DNA from: Neurospora tetraspora
Lineage: Eukaryota > Ascomycota > Sordariomycetes > Sordariales > Sordariaceae
Reading direction: 5' to 3'
Assembly (NCBI RefSeq): GCF_033439725.1
Contig: NW_026944384.1
Coordinates: forward strand, 3,100,001-3,164,000
Length of the DNA stretch: 64,000 bases
The notes below the pieces were generated by a model, which searched no databases, had not been told where the DNA came from, and saw nothing but the letters and a program-made list of their open reading frames with translations. This document shows, in pieces, positions 1 to 11,145 of the stretch. The number at the start of each line of letters is the position of its first letter. Positions within the stretch are counted from its first letter, which is position 1. The position numbers and the translations under genes were made by a program.

Positions 1-323
1 TTGCAATGTTTGGTTCGTGGTGGTGGTGTGGGTGACAGACACATGGTTCTGTTGTTGATTTCTCATGGCTAACACCATCCAGGCACTCCCGTTCGCCCTT
101 CATATTTGTGCAAGTTTCTTTTCCTCTTCAAGTTGAATTTGTACGTTGAAGACCACATCTGCACATGGCCGTTTTGTTTCTTTCCTTGTTCTTTCCTTCT
201 TCCTTGTTTCTTCCGTTATTGTCTGTCTATTCTCGTTCATCTCATTTTGTTCCTTTCCATATTTACATGCTGTCTTGACCGTGCCGCCCAGAGCAACCTC
301 GGTCAGCTTACTCGAAATACTTA
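1..323. other. Left edge and 5' region of the ankyrin gene
   Basis: No gene is supported here. The stretch is pyrimidine-rich (many TTCCTTCTTCC runs between 110 and 260), as is common in fungal promoters and 5' untranslated regions, and it leads directly into the ankyrin-repeat gene. The overlapping short reading frames show no family signature. Confidence 0.5.
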
Positions 324-3300
324 ATGGGATTCTCTTGGAAATCACAACAACAACAGCAACTTCACCCTAACCAACCGGCCCTCATGGCCGACCACGAGAC
401 CGAAGAGGCCAAGCGCCTGATCCTCGCACGACGAGCCTCTGTCCAGAGCAAGAGCAGCGACCAATCCTTCGGTCGTCTTCGTACCCGATCACGGACATTC
501 TCCAACTCCCAAAAGCCCTTTACCTACCAAGAAATCAACCAGGTGCTCGACGAGGTGGTGGATGCCAACGGGCCCGTGGGTGTGATCAAGGCCCTTCTGG
601 CACTCGGCGCCGACGTCAACTTTTCCAAGAGGAGGAGCGTGGACACCTGGAGCAAGCTGACGGGAAGAAAGAATGAAGGCTGGCGCAGTGATATCCTCAT
701 CCGAGCAACCGTCCGATGTCCCTCCGAGACTGTCTATGCCATCGCCCACCACGCCGACCAAGAAAATCTCGATGGCGCCTTGCACCACGCCATGCTAAGG
801 GGCAACCTCGCTGTGCTGCAGGCGTTGCTGGATCACGGCGCGAATCCCCTTCAGTTGCATGATGACTTCCTCGAGCTCATATCCCGAAACCAGGTTGATC
901 TCGTACAAGCCATCCTGGCTGGCCATCGACTGCCGTGCCTCACATGCCGATCTACCGGACTGAGGATAGCTGCGAAGAACGGGTCACTCGAAATTGTCAG
1001 CCTGCTACTGAAGTGCTGGGCAGATGTTAACCACGATGGCGGAGCCGCGTTAGTGGCAGCTGTGGAAGCCCGCCGCCCCGATCTAGTCGCGGTCCTCATC
1101 TCCGGCCCGGTTCAGCCCTCCCCTCGTTCTCTGGATACTGCTCTTGGTAGGGCCCATAAAGCAATGGTGGCACGCTCAACCGAAGAGGACCGGGAAATCA
1201 TCGAAATGTGTCTGTCTGCCGGTGCTGCTGGAGAGGAGACGACCCGGCTCGTGACGGAAGGCGTCGTAGCCGCTGTACGAACGAGACACATCCAGTTGCT
1301 AGACACGGTCCTACGGGTCAAGAGGCCACCACCTCAGTATGAAGCAATGGCCATGGTGGATGCAGTCAAGGCGGAGCACATCGATGTTCTGAGCAAGTTG
1401 CTTGTCCTGAAGCCGCAGCCCAAGAGTCTCACGCTTGCCGTTTCACAAGCCGTCGACATCCATAACCGACAAACGCGCCATGATATTACCCAGATACTCA
1501 TCGATTCGGGTGCTCAGGGGCCATGTACGGCGGAGGCCTTGGTCAAGGTCGTCAAGATAATTATTACCGAGCCCGGGATGCCCCACAAGACGTCTTCGGA
1601 TCGAGCGATGGACAAGAAGCTGTTCCGTCTTTTGCTTCAGCAAGGAAAGGCGGATGTGAACTATGGAAATGGCGAAGCATTGCAGATTGCTGTTCAAAAG
1701 CCGTGCCCGGAGATTGCAGAAGAGATTGTTGGCAGGGAACCATCGCCTGAAACCTTGGGTGCTGCCTTGCCTTGGGCAATGGACCTGGTCAACCCGCGGG
1801 CCAGGGAGTCAATGATTGGGCTTCTTCTGCGCAAACAGATTCATGAGGAGGCTGTGGGAAAGGCCTTGGTTCAGGCCTTCAAAGAAGGGCCTGACAATGC
1901 GTAAGTGACTCCCACATGGCGAGTAGAAGAGAGAATGTGACTAACCAAAGCACGGAACAGGCCCCTCATCAAGTTGCTCCTTACTCGTGCATCTGTTAAC
2001 CATAACAATGGCGAGGTGTTCATTTTCGCGATCCGGCAACACCGACCCGAAACGTTCCGAATGCTCCTCGACCAAGGGATCAGCTACAAGGCCCTCTTCA
2101 CCGCAATCAATGAAGCCCTAAAAACCTCCAGGACGAACAGGCGAGCTGTCTTTGCTGATCTCATGGGCCGTCTACAGTTTGACCATCTGAACACCGCGTT
2201 GAAGTACGTCGTCCTCGAAGCCGAAACGGACCTTTCTCTGGCCAAATCACTACTCGAAGCAGGGGCCGAGGCCACGCACGAGAACGGTGTCTGCATTAAG
2301 AACGCAGCCTCCAACCTCGACCGCGATACCCTCAGTCTCCTAGCAGAGTATTCCGGCACCCATGACAGCATCTTCACACAAGCTATGGCCGGTGTCGTCA
2401 ACCGTGGAAAGCAGTGGATCGCCTTTGAGCACGTCGAGGTCATGGAGCTCCTCGTCCGGGGAGGGGCCTCCACCCAGGTGATCAACAAGGCCGTGGTGGA
2501 AGTCATCGACACTCTGGCTTGCAAGGAGTCACAGATCGATCTGGCCAACAGATTCCTCGACATCTTCTTCGCTGCCGGCGCCGATGTCAACTACGAAAAC
2601 GGAAAGCCAGTCGGGATCGCTGCCAGCCGTGGTGATCCAGTTCTTCTTGCCCGGCTGTTGAGCAATGGTGCGTCGTCCATGACTTCCACACATGCTCTCT
2701 CGACTGCTATCATGGCGCACCATGACGAGAAACTGTTACTGCGGTTGATCGACGTTTTTGCGGATAGGCGGACTGCGGCGCCGGATGTTAATCAGTCTAT
2801 TCCCGGAATGCCGTCGCCCATCTTCCTATGCCTCAAATCCTACCCCAAGTCGTTGGCTTTGTTGGATAGTCTCGTTGGTGCTGGGTGTGATCTCGAGTCC
2901 ACTGTGCTGTCGGATGTTTGCCCAGAGGAGGAGTCGACTGAGAAGAAGGTGCGGGCTGGGAGTTTCGATGAGCCGGTTACTGTCCTGTTGTGGGCGCTTT
3001 TGCCCAGAAATAGCCAGATTGATCCGGCTGTTGTTAATGGGCTTGTTCGTCACGGTGGTAAGTGCCTGCGTGTCTGTATGTTATGGAACTTAACCTGTAC
3101 TAACAAACCCGATAGCCAACATCGCATATGCGTCGCCGAGAACTCACACTACTGCTTTGATACTGGCGGTCAAGTCTGGGAGGTTTGAAGCAGTACAGAC
3201 ACTCCTCGATGCTGGTGCCAAAGTCACTGCCAAAGACAGCCAGGGCCGTTCGGCTTTGTACATTGCCGCCAGGTTGGGCAATGCAGATATTGTGGCCGCG

Positions 3301-4731
3301 TTGCTGAGGATCAATCCTTCTCTCAACGATGGTAGTCTTCATGAAGCGTCACGTAACCTCCACGTGGGTGCAATGCGCCTCCTGGTTGAGTGCGGGCACG
3401 ATCCCAACTACAGATCAAGCAAACATGATGGGCGTACTGCCTTCGGCGAGATGGCTCTCAAGGCTACGGTGCCTCGTGATATCATCATTGCAGAGGAGGC
3501 CGTCGAGATCCTTTGCACTGGTGGCGCCAGCCCTCTGCTCAAGACCAATGGCAAGACAATCCTCTTCCTGGCATTGGACAACATGGACAACGAAGCAATG
3601 ACTCGTCTACTCCTAGACAAGCATTTGTACCGCATCTTGAACAGTCCGGAGAACATGTATATGGAGGGTATATACCACTACTCGCCCACCATGTATGTCA
3701 AGAAGGGCATGCTTCAGGGACCAAGGACCGCCGGTCTTATCGAGATTCTGGAGGGTCATGGCGGCGAGGACCGGTACTACGCTACCATGGAACAGAAACA
3801 GCCACATGATGCTGTAGGTATGCCCGAGGAAATCCAGCAGTTTGAGCGGGAGCGCCGTGCCCGCGAACGACGCATCCGCGAAGCTGAAGAAGAGCACGCC
3901 GCTACCCTCCGCCGCGAGTACGAAAAGGCCAAGACAGTCGACGTCATCGAAGACCTGCACCACGACCGCTCATACCGGCATTACGAGGACATCTCCGACC
4001 AGCACCGCCGGAACAAGTATCTTGATCACCAGACCGACGTCACCATCAAGACCGAAGCCGCTCTCGTCGACAACTCCCTCAAGATGAACGGCGCCAGCGT
4101 CGACGGCGCCATCCAATGGCAACGCCACAACAACCACATGGCCATGGGCGTCAACGCCGCCCACGTCCAGCGCGACATCAAGATGCAGCGACACGCCGTC
4201 GACATGACCATCGGCCGCGAGGCCGCCCAGCTTAACCGGTCCATCGCCATCCAGCACCACAACGAAGGGATGGCCATGGCCTCGCAGCAGCGTGGCGCCC
4301 AGCTCGCGCACATGCGGAACGAACACCGCCAGGTGATGCAGCAGCAGAAAGACCACAGCATGCTGAACCGCGTCCACGCCGAGAACCGGCACGCGTTCGA
4401 GATGCACGTGGGCGCCCAGCGCCATCGGCAGGCGCTGGCGCACCAGCGGTCGGCGCACCAGTTGGGCATGAGGAATCGTGCGGATCACTATAATCAGGGG
4501 CTGGAGTTCCAGGGGAGGGCGCAGGCGATGCATGAGAGGCATATTGAGGGGATCCATCAGAAGCATATGATGCTGGCGGGGGCGAAGCATACGATGAACA
4601 TGACGGAGTTGGGGGCGCAGAGGGGGAATATTATCGGGCAGACTAATTTGCATGAGCTGAGGCAGTGGTCGGCGGCTGGAGGGGGTGGGAGTGTTGGGTA
4701 TGGAGGGGGGAGGATGCAGTTGTTGAATTGA
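324..4731 (+). CDS. Large ankyrin-repeat protein with coiled C-terminus, about 1,429 aa
   Basis: Three exons fit: 324-1900, 1961-3057 and 3116-4731. The introns start GTAAGT, have CTAAC branch sites (near 1941 and 3100) and end in CAG/TAG; the frame is kept across both. The first Met (324) or Met at 384 (MADHETEEAK) could be the start; neither context is decisive. Many degenerate ankyrin units are visible, each with a LL-GADVN or LLEAGA-type turn (for example LLALGADVNF, LLKCWADVNHDG, LLEAGAEATHENG, LLDAGAKVTA), covering roughly residues 60-1100. From about residue 1120 the protein changes to a charged helix (REYEKAK region), and residues about 1210-1405 are a Met/His/Gln/Arg-rich predicted coiled coil. 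Ankyrin repeats bind proteins; the partner is unknown. No enzymatic domain is seen. This is a cytosolic scaffold by inference only. Confidence 0.85.
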
Positions 4732-5821
4732 GATTGAATGAACTTCTGTGAGAAGAGATAGAATAATGTGAAAGCATCAAAGGATGGGACAAGGAAAGAA
4801 GGAGGTGCATTGGAAGGCAAGGCCCAAGATTGACTTAAAGATACGGCTGGCGTTGTTTGCTTTTTTGATACCATTAGCATAGCATATAAATTCTACTCAT
4901 ATAGCTTGGGAATGTATTTCGTCATCACCAATGGCTTTATTGACCCGAGGGAAGTTGACGATGTTATCCAAGACACGCATAGGGGATGGTAAGACACGCA
5001 TAGGGGATGGTAAGACACACATAGGGGATGGTTAAGTATTGAACACAGGGTAAGGGTTATGCGTGTTGCTAGTGAGCCAAACTGGACGTGGTCACTCTCA
5101 AATATCGTGACAAAAATGCTGTAAGGAAGCATAATCATAAGGCAATCCTGGAGATTCTTGCATATTGCTCGTTGAACTATATTGATATATCCGTCCTGGC
5201 ATCAACAATTCTCATAGATGACTTTCACAATTGTGCTTGAAAGGTTGGTGTAAGTGGAAGCCACACCCAGCGAGCCAGCTCCCACCACACCAGCCACAAC
5301 TGCTTCCCCAAATTTGCGGAGATCAGAATGGATGCCCCGATCCTTCGGTGGGGTCGGGCACCCGTGCCGGTGCGGGGACGCCGTCATCAGTGCGGCTCTC
5401 TCCGTCCGTTGCAGTGAGTGGGAACACGGACATCTCAGAGAGTCCGTCTGCTGAACTGAACTTTGTTATCAGCAATTGCATGAACCGCTCCCTCTTCAAC
5501 AACGAACAACGTTTCATCAGCATCGAGCGGCCGATCCCCGCCCTTCAATTGGAATTCGGTACTATTCAGCCGACCGAACGAAGTAACACTGCATATCCTC
5601 ATTCAGCCCTCAGTGCTCACCGATTGACCGATAAGCTGATCGACCAAAACGACTGTAACCTCTCTCCATTTTATTTTACCGACACCAGTTCTCACCTCAC
5701 CATCTTGAATGACGTGAATTTCACCATTCACTCGGCCGCCGTGAACACACAAACACAAACGCATCTACCACCCGCTTCACCATCACCACCACACCACACC
5801 CGACTCGGGAGTCACGTCACC
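4732..5821. other. Intergenic and long 5' leader of gtr1
   Basis: This 1.1-kb gap holds the end of the ankyrin transcript, a small tandem repeat (4971-5033) and a probable long 5' leader of the downstream GTPase gene. The GTPase frame stays open upstream to 5231, but the translated extension is low in family similarity and the strong start context is at 5822, so I treat it as untranslated. Confidence 0.5.
4971..5033. repeat. Three tandem copies of a 21-bp unit
   Basis: The unit AGACACGCATAGGGGATGGT plus one base occurs three times head to tail (4971-4991, 4992-5012, 5013-5033). Copies one and two are identical; copy three differs at two positions. It lies about 240 bp after the ankyrin stop codon, outside any coding region. 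Confidence 0.9.
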
Positions 5822-7060
5822 ATGGCCGACTACGACCAGCCCTCCATGGGCAGCGCCTCAGCAGCAGCAGCAGCATCCGCCGCCGCCGCCTCAGCCGCCC
5901 AAGCGCAGCTCAAAAAAGTCAAGAAGCAAAAAGTCCTACTCATGGGCAAGTCCGGCTCCGGCAAGTCATCCATGCGCAGCATCATCTTCAGCAACTACCT
6001 CGCGCGCGACACGCGGCGCTTGGGGGCCACCATCGACATCGACCTGTCGCACGTCAAGTTCCTGGGTAACCTGACGCTCAACCTCTGGGACTGCGGTGGG
6101 CAGGAAGCCTTCATGGAGAACTACCTGTCTCAACAGCGGGCGCACGTGTTCAGCAACGTCGGGGTATTGATCTACGTCTTTGACATTGAGTCGCGCGACG
6201 TCGACCGCGACTTGGCGACTTATGTCAACATCATCTCGGCGCTGGTGCAGTACAGCCGCGAGGCGAAGGTGTTTGTGTTGATTCACAAGATGGACCTGAT
6301 CCAGCCTATGACGCGCGAGGACGTGTTTGATCGCCGGGTTGCGCTCGTGAGACGCAAGACGGCCGAGGCGGTGGCTATTGTGCGGAAGCAGAAGCCCGAA
6401 GTTACTGGCGCTCCTCCAGGTCCAGCTGGTGCCGTGCCAGGCTCCCTCCCCTCCTACCCCGAACCCTTATCCACCCCCATCCCCGACCTCGAAGTAGAAA
6501 TGCAACTCTTCGCCACCTCCATCTGGGACCAATCGCTCTACAAAGCCTGGGCGTCCATCATCCACGACCTCGTCCCCAACCTCTCCGTAATCGAAACCCA
6601 ACTGGCCTCTTTAGGCGTAGCAATCGACGCCGACGAAATCCTCCTCTTCGAACGCACCTCCTTTTTGGTGGTGTCCAAATGGACTTCTCCAGAGGGGGAA
6701 TCCAACCCCTACGGCGATCGATTCGAGCGCATGTCCAACATCCTGAAAGCGTGGAAACACACGTGCTCGAAATTTACGGGAACGCCGAGGAATGCGGAGC
6801 AGTTTTCCGACTTTGAGTATAAGATGGGCGCGAACTTTAGCATGTTTGTCACCAAGTTTACGACGAATACGTATATCCTTGTTTGCATGCCGCCGGGCGA
6901 GGCGAGGTTTAACAGCGCGAAGTTGAATGTGGCGGCGGCGAGGCCGTGGTTTAGGTTCCTGGATGGCCCGATGATTGCGCCGACGGCGGGCATTGGGAGT
7001 TCTCAGATGTTGAGCGGGTTAGCGGCTGCGGGAGGCGGTGGTGGTGGTGGTGACTGGTGA
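5822..7060 (+). CDS. gtr1: Rag-family GTPase Gtr1, 412 aa
   Basis: A single-exon gene. Gtr1 is one half of the Gtr1-Gtr2 (RagA/B-RagC/D) GTPase pair that sits on the vacuole with the EGO complex and turns TORC1 on when amino acids are available. An Ala-rich N-terminus (residues 10-28) precedes the G domain: P-loop GKSGSGKSS at 42-50, DCGGQE at 90-95 and HKMD at 155-158 are all present and intact. A Pro-rich insertion (about residues 193-222) interrupts the G domain before FATSIWDQSLYKAW. The C-terminal half (about 245-395) is the longin/roadblock-like dimerisation part typical of the family, and the tail is Gly-rich. The start at 5822 has a strong CACCATGGCC context. Confident family assignment; function is from the family. 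Confidence 0.95.
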   Translation: MADYDQPSMGSASAAAAASAAAASAAQAQLKKVKKQKVLLMGKSGSGKSSMRSIIFSNYLARDTRRLGATIDIDLSHVKFLGNLTLNLWDCGGQEAFMENYLSQQRAHVFSNVGVLIYVFDIESRDVDRDLATYVNIISALVQYSREAKVFVLIHKMDLIQPMTREDVFDRRVALVRRKTAEAVAIVRKQKPEVTGAPPGPAGAVPGSLPSYPEPLSTPIPDLEVEMQLFATSIWDQSLYKAWASIIHDLVPNLSVIETQLASLGVAIDADEILLFERTSFLVVSKWTSPEGESNPYGDRFERMSNILKAWKHTCSKFTGTPRNAEQFSDFEYKMGANFSMFVTKFTTNTYILVCMPPGEARFNSAKLNVAAARPWFRFLDGPMIAPTAGIGSSQMLSGLAAAGGGGGGGDW

Positions 7061-7643
7061 GGTGGCGTAGGTAGAGGTGAAGGGGACGGGTTGAGGGGAA
7101 GAAACTTGGTGATGGAGAGCATTGACGACATGGGATTGTGACCGTCGAAGAAGAGCGGGTTCGAGGGGATCGAGAAGAGGCATTCAGGCTTGCATGATGG
7201 GCGATAGGCCATTTGTTATTTTGGGTTTGGGGTGGTTCGGGTTGGGGGCATACAGCACGCCCACAAGACACAACGTCCCCTTGATATTGTGTCTTGGGCT
7301 TTCTTTGATTGGCATGCTTTTCTTAGTTGGGATTTGCATTTTCTTACACAGCAAGTTATTTGCGATAGGGGTTGATGATACCCATAGCAGCCACGGCGAC
7401 GGCGACGGCGACGGAGGCGTTCAAAAGTAATCAGGGAAGAAGACAGTTCAGTAGATTTAGTGTCGTGCAACATGGTTAACAACAGAACCTTTCAATTAGA
7501 GATTCGTTCTTTTGATTTACAGACAAGACTGATTATGTCTAGCCTAAAATTGCTTGCTATGTTGGCCTATAATCTGACCATGAGCAATATCCCTTTACCC
7601 ATTAAAATCCTTGGAGACACCATCCACCTGCCATTAATATCCC
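7061..7643. other. Convergent intergenic region between gtr1 and the UBX gene
   Basis: Two genes end towards each other here. A short frame at 7122-7430 contains a hydrophobic run but has no supporting start context or family match, so I see only 3' untranslated sequence. A GGCGAC hexamer is repeated near 7397-7414. Confidence 0.5.
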
Positions 7644-9052
7644 TTAAACCCACTTGACGACAGCAGCAGCGCCTCTCTTGAATTCGGGGGTCTCACCCAG
7701 AACCAGAGACTTATCGGTGTGATCCTTGTTCGGGAAGGTCGTAGAAAGGACCCAAGGTCGGGCCGAAAGAGATGTCGAAGAGCGCTGGATAAACTCATAG
7801 ACATCGCCGATCGTCTGCGAGGTGTTGAAACGAGCCGGGAGGCGCCTGCCGTCAGGCAACTGGATACGCAGCATCACCGTCGGCTGCGACTCATCCACGC
7901 CGGTTGAGGGGGCTTGGGTCGATCCACTAGCAGCAGGAGCAGAAGCAGTAGTGGTACTTGCGGGCGCAGCAGCAGGGGTAGCAGAGGCAGATCCGACTCC
8001 CGGAACAGGGCTTCCCAGACGGCGGCCCTCACCACTAAAGGGGACGTACTTCTTGGGCAGCTGCCTCCACTCCTCCTGATGTTGCTCCAACTTGACGTTC
8101 ACACGCTGATCAGGCCTCACATTCATAAGGCGAAGCGGGGCGCGGCCAGCACGGATCATGGCCAAATCGGCCTGGTTCGCCGGGTCATCAAAGCGATAAA
8201 GCGGACCCTCCTCAACGCTGAATCCGTTACTCCAGATATGCAACGTTCTTTCCTGAGTTGGGCCGTCTGGCTGACGGGCCGGGGCGGAGGTATCGGGGTC
8301 GAGATCGGGGATTTCTCGAGACTCGACGCCGTCACCGCCGAGGGTCATACCAGTGCCGCGGAAGCGGGTAGGTCTCGCGGTTCCGGTCCCGGTTCCTTCG
8401 TCATCGGAGCTATTGCCGCTGGCACGAGAGTTCCTGCATGGAAAACATCGTAGTTAGTACGGAGATGGACTGGACATAGCCCTCGACTTTGGAAACATAC
8501 TCTCTAGCCTTGGCAAGAATGTCTTGGAGAAGCCTTCTGGTGTCGCTGTTGGGTTCACGTTGACTAGGGTCCTGGACAGCCAAGCCTGACTTCTCGCCAC
8601 CAGCAAACAAGTCCCTAGGTCCGCGACCCTCATCCTCTTCATCGTCCTCGTCGTCATCGTCATCCTCGTCGCGTCGGCCACCTATGGAACTAAGGGTCGC
8701 AAGGCCGGTGCGTTTTTGCGTCTTCTTGGCCGAGGAGGATGATTGCGCATACTGGGGAGCGGGGCGGCCGTCGAGAGTCCTGGGGCCGGTATACTCGGGA
8801 GGCGCCGGAGCGCTGGCAGGAGCAGAAGCAGAGGCAGCTCCGGTGTTGGAAGAACTGCTGTCTTGCTCCGTGTAGTATGCGGCGACGGCAGCATCCATGT
8901 CCCAGTCGTAATTGTTCAGGTACTCTGTAGCCTGTGTGGTTTCAGTCAGCAAGCATTATAATGAAACATTTGGGATATTTCCAACATACCGCATCAGTAG
9001 AAACTCCGGTCAGCTCACAGAAGCTGCTGATCTTGTCGTCGTGGTCGGCCAT
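7644..9052 (-). CDS. shp1: p47/Shp1-type UBA-SEP-UBX protein (Cdc48 cofactor), 427 aa
   Basis: Three exons on the minus strand: 9052-8990, 8931-8501 and 8433-7644; both introns have standard ends and keep the frame. The spliced protein starts MADHDDKISSFCELTGVST, a UBA domain (residues 1-45) that is split by the first intron. A low-complexity part follows with an acidic run near residues 95-108, then a SEP domain (about 225-305, LHIWSNGFSVEEGPL) and a C-terminal UBX domain (about 345-427). This order is that of p47/Shp1, which recruits the AAA ATPase Cdc48/p97 to ubiquitinated substrates, for membrane fusion, protein phosphatase-1 regulation and degradation. Length is close to yeast Shp1. It is divergently arranged with mim1, 0.7 kb away. 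Confidence 0.94.
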
Positions 9053-9775
9053 TGTTGTGTTTCGAGGTGGTGATGGCTTGATTGGGTTCGAGTTGAGTTC
9101 CAAGGCGAGAGTTATCTGTGTGTTTTGGTTTGTAGAGGGAAGGAAATAAATAAATGCGAGTACCTTGCGGTTGGTATGCACCGCTAAGACTGGATGAAGG
9201 TTTGGGAGAAAAAGGATCGAGTGAAAGCAAAGTCAAAACGAAGAAGTGAATCGATGTCAATCACACAGGCAGCATTGGAGGACGTGACGTGACGGGTCCG
9301 ATGAGCACCTGTAGCAACTGTGAATGTTTGGCGGCACTAACAGCTTCCCCGCAGAATCGCTGCTTAGATAGCTGCCCAGCTGTTAGTGCGGGAGCTTCCT
9401 GGACCTCTGAAGTTGCCCCGCCCCGCCAAATGGAAGCTGCGGCCTGGGCCTGGGCTGCTACTGGCCTGCTTGTTACGTAAGCTTTGCTGGCCCCGCTGTT
9501 CCCCAAATGCTCGCGCTAAAGTGATCCAAGCTGTCAGGTTCATCCCTGCGAGGCGAGCCTGTGACGCCAGCCGGCGGGGATTTTCTGCTGTTCGGTCTGG
9601 TCTGCCTGCCCCCGTGCCTAGCTCGCGACCTGTCACTGCTTCTCCCATCAATCCATTCCATCTTCCATTTCTCCATTGCGACGCCAGCTTCCTTCGATTA
9701 TCGCATCCAACAACACTGCGCTCCTACCATCCGCCTCACAACCTTCCCTCGTAGCAAGCAAATATAAGCATCACC
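9053..9775. other. Divergent promoter region, shp1 / mim1
   Basis: Both start codons face away from this 0.72-kb stretch, so it should contain the promoters of the UBX gene (minus) and mim1 (plus). It is GC-rich between 9400 and 9620. I see no further gene and no clear TATA box. Confidence 0.5.
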
Positions 9776-10233
9776 ATGTCCGCCGATGAGATATCGAACC
9801 CGTTGGCCGAGTCCGGCGTCACGATCCCGTCAGACAGCGAGCAGTATTCGGCGCCCGAATCTACGTCACCCCAATCTCCATCGTCGTCGTCCTCCCCCGC
9901 CGTCATTCTGTACCAGCCACCCACCGTCTGGTCGCTATTCCGCAGCGCCGTCATCAACCTGTTCCTCCCTTTTGTCAACGGAATGATGTTGGGATTCGGA
10001 GAGCTCTTTGCTCACGAAGCTGCGTTCAGGTTGGGATGGAGCAATACCAAAGTAAGCGACCACATCTATCTCAACTCGCTCTATCCACGGTTTCAAAAGC
10101 GCTAACCACATCATAGGTCTTCCCCGTCAGTAGGCGAGAGGCGCATCCCATCGGCCCCGGTATCGAAGTCGTCGAGAGGTCGAGGCGGAGAGTGGACTTT
10201 GAAGGCTTGGATGACCTGACCAGCTTGGAGTGA
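9776..10233 (+). CDS. mim1: Mitochondrial outer-membrane import protein Mim1/Tom13, 130 aa
   Basis: Two exons, 9776-10051 and 10117-10233, with a 65-bp intron (GTAAGC, branch GCTAAC, end TAG). Mim1 forms the MIM insertase that puts alpha-helical proteins, including Tom20 and Tom70, into the outer mitochondrial membrane. The N-terminal 45 residues are Ser/Pro-rich and cytosolic. The conserved membrane segment is seen at about residues 58-85 (AVINLFLPFVNGMMLGFGEL), with the family's small-residue pattern, followed by AHEAAFRLGWSNTK. Exon 2 adds VFPVSRREAHPIGPG and an acidic end, again family-like; without splicing the conserved sequence would break off. The leader ends ATCACCATGTCC, a good start context. 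Confidence 0.93.
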
Positions 10234-11145
10234 TGAGCGCGCCGCCTTCCGCAGGCCACCCAGCGCAACGACATAAAGCGACGACACAACTGTCCGGCCA
10301 CCAGTGCCGAAACCCAAATCAAATTCTTGATAAAACATCAAAGGGCGAGATAGACGCTTAAACAGCGCTGCTACCCAACGCAGCACAAGGGGATCTGTCC
10401 AGGTCCCGTGTCCAGTAACACTCCCACCATCACGGCGGCGACCGTGCCGGATTTTTGAGGGCATCCGTTTGACAGAAACGAGCATTGGTCAGGATATCAC
10501 AGGCGGCGTTTTGGAGCATGAAGAGGGGGAGAAAGGAATTGAGCATCCAATTTACATACAGCTCTGGGCTGCATATAGCAAACACAGCAGACTGCTAGCA
10601 GGCGTCAGGGATACATGCTTTCTGGCAGCGACTGAAAGTACTACGAGAAATAAGATTGATGGTAAAGTGCACAAGATCCAACGCTAGGTACAACGACAGG
10701 ACAGTTCTCTGCTTCTGGTCTGCCCCTCAAGGTACTTCCTATATAAATAAGTACAGGTAGCAATTGGGGACCGTGATGGCCAGGCAATGCCGCAATGAAG
10801 CTTGCTGGGCTTCCATGTGCGCTCCCTAGGCCAGTTGCCGGCTGTCCGGCTGCTCTTGGCGGCTGTCCAGGCCGTTGAGACAGCTGCCAAGTGACCATTG
10901 ATTGGGCTCTGCGGGCCGTTCCTGGCTGAAACCCAGGACAAGCAAAGGTGCGGGGCCTGGCCAGAGATCCGTGGACCCTTGCCGGGTTTCCTTTTCTGGG
11001 GAAAAAAAGTCGCGTCTGTCGCCAGCGGCAGAGTCCCACTCCATGCTTGACCCATTGGATTTGGAGGGGATCCGGTCTTTGTGATTGAGGTTATCTTGAA
11101 CATTGAAGTCTCCCCAAAGTCACACCAGTGACCTCTTCAGTCAAG
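10234..11145. other. Intergenic region, mim1 to oxa1
   Basis: About 0.9 kb with no supported gene. It contains the 3' end of mim1 and the promoter of oxa1. Overlapping minus-strand frames (10641-11103) have irregular composition and no recognisable domain. Confidence 0.5.

Noticed and set aside
3970-4653. Long minus-strand frame (227 aa)
   Set aside because: Shadow of the His/Met-rich part of the ankyrin gene, with mirrored composition.
5231-5821. N-terminal extension of Gtr1
   Set aside because: The upstream frame is open but the sequence is low in family likeness, and a strong start context and the normal family length point to 5822.
7122-7430. Plus-strand frame of 102 aa with a hydrophobic run
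   Set aside because: It starts inside the gtr1 3' region, has simple-repeat ends and no family likeness; probably chance.
8510-8930. Plus-strand short frames in the UBX gene
   Set aside because: Shadows of the acidic and Ala/Pro-rich coding sequence on the other strand.
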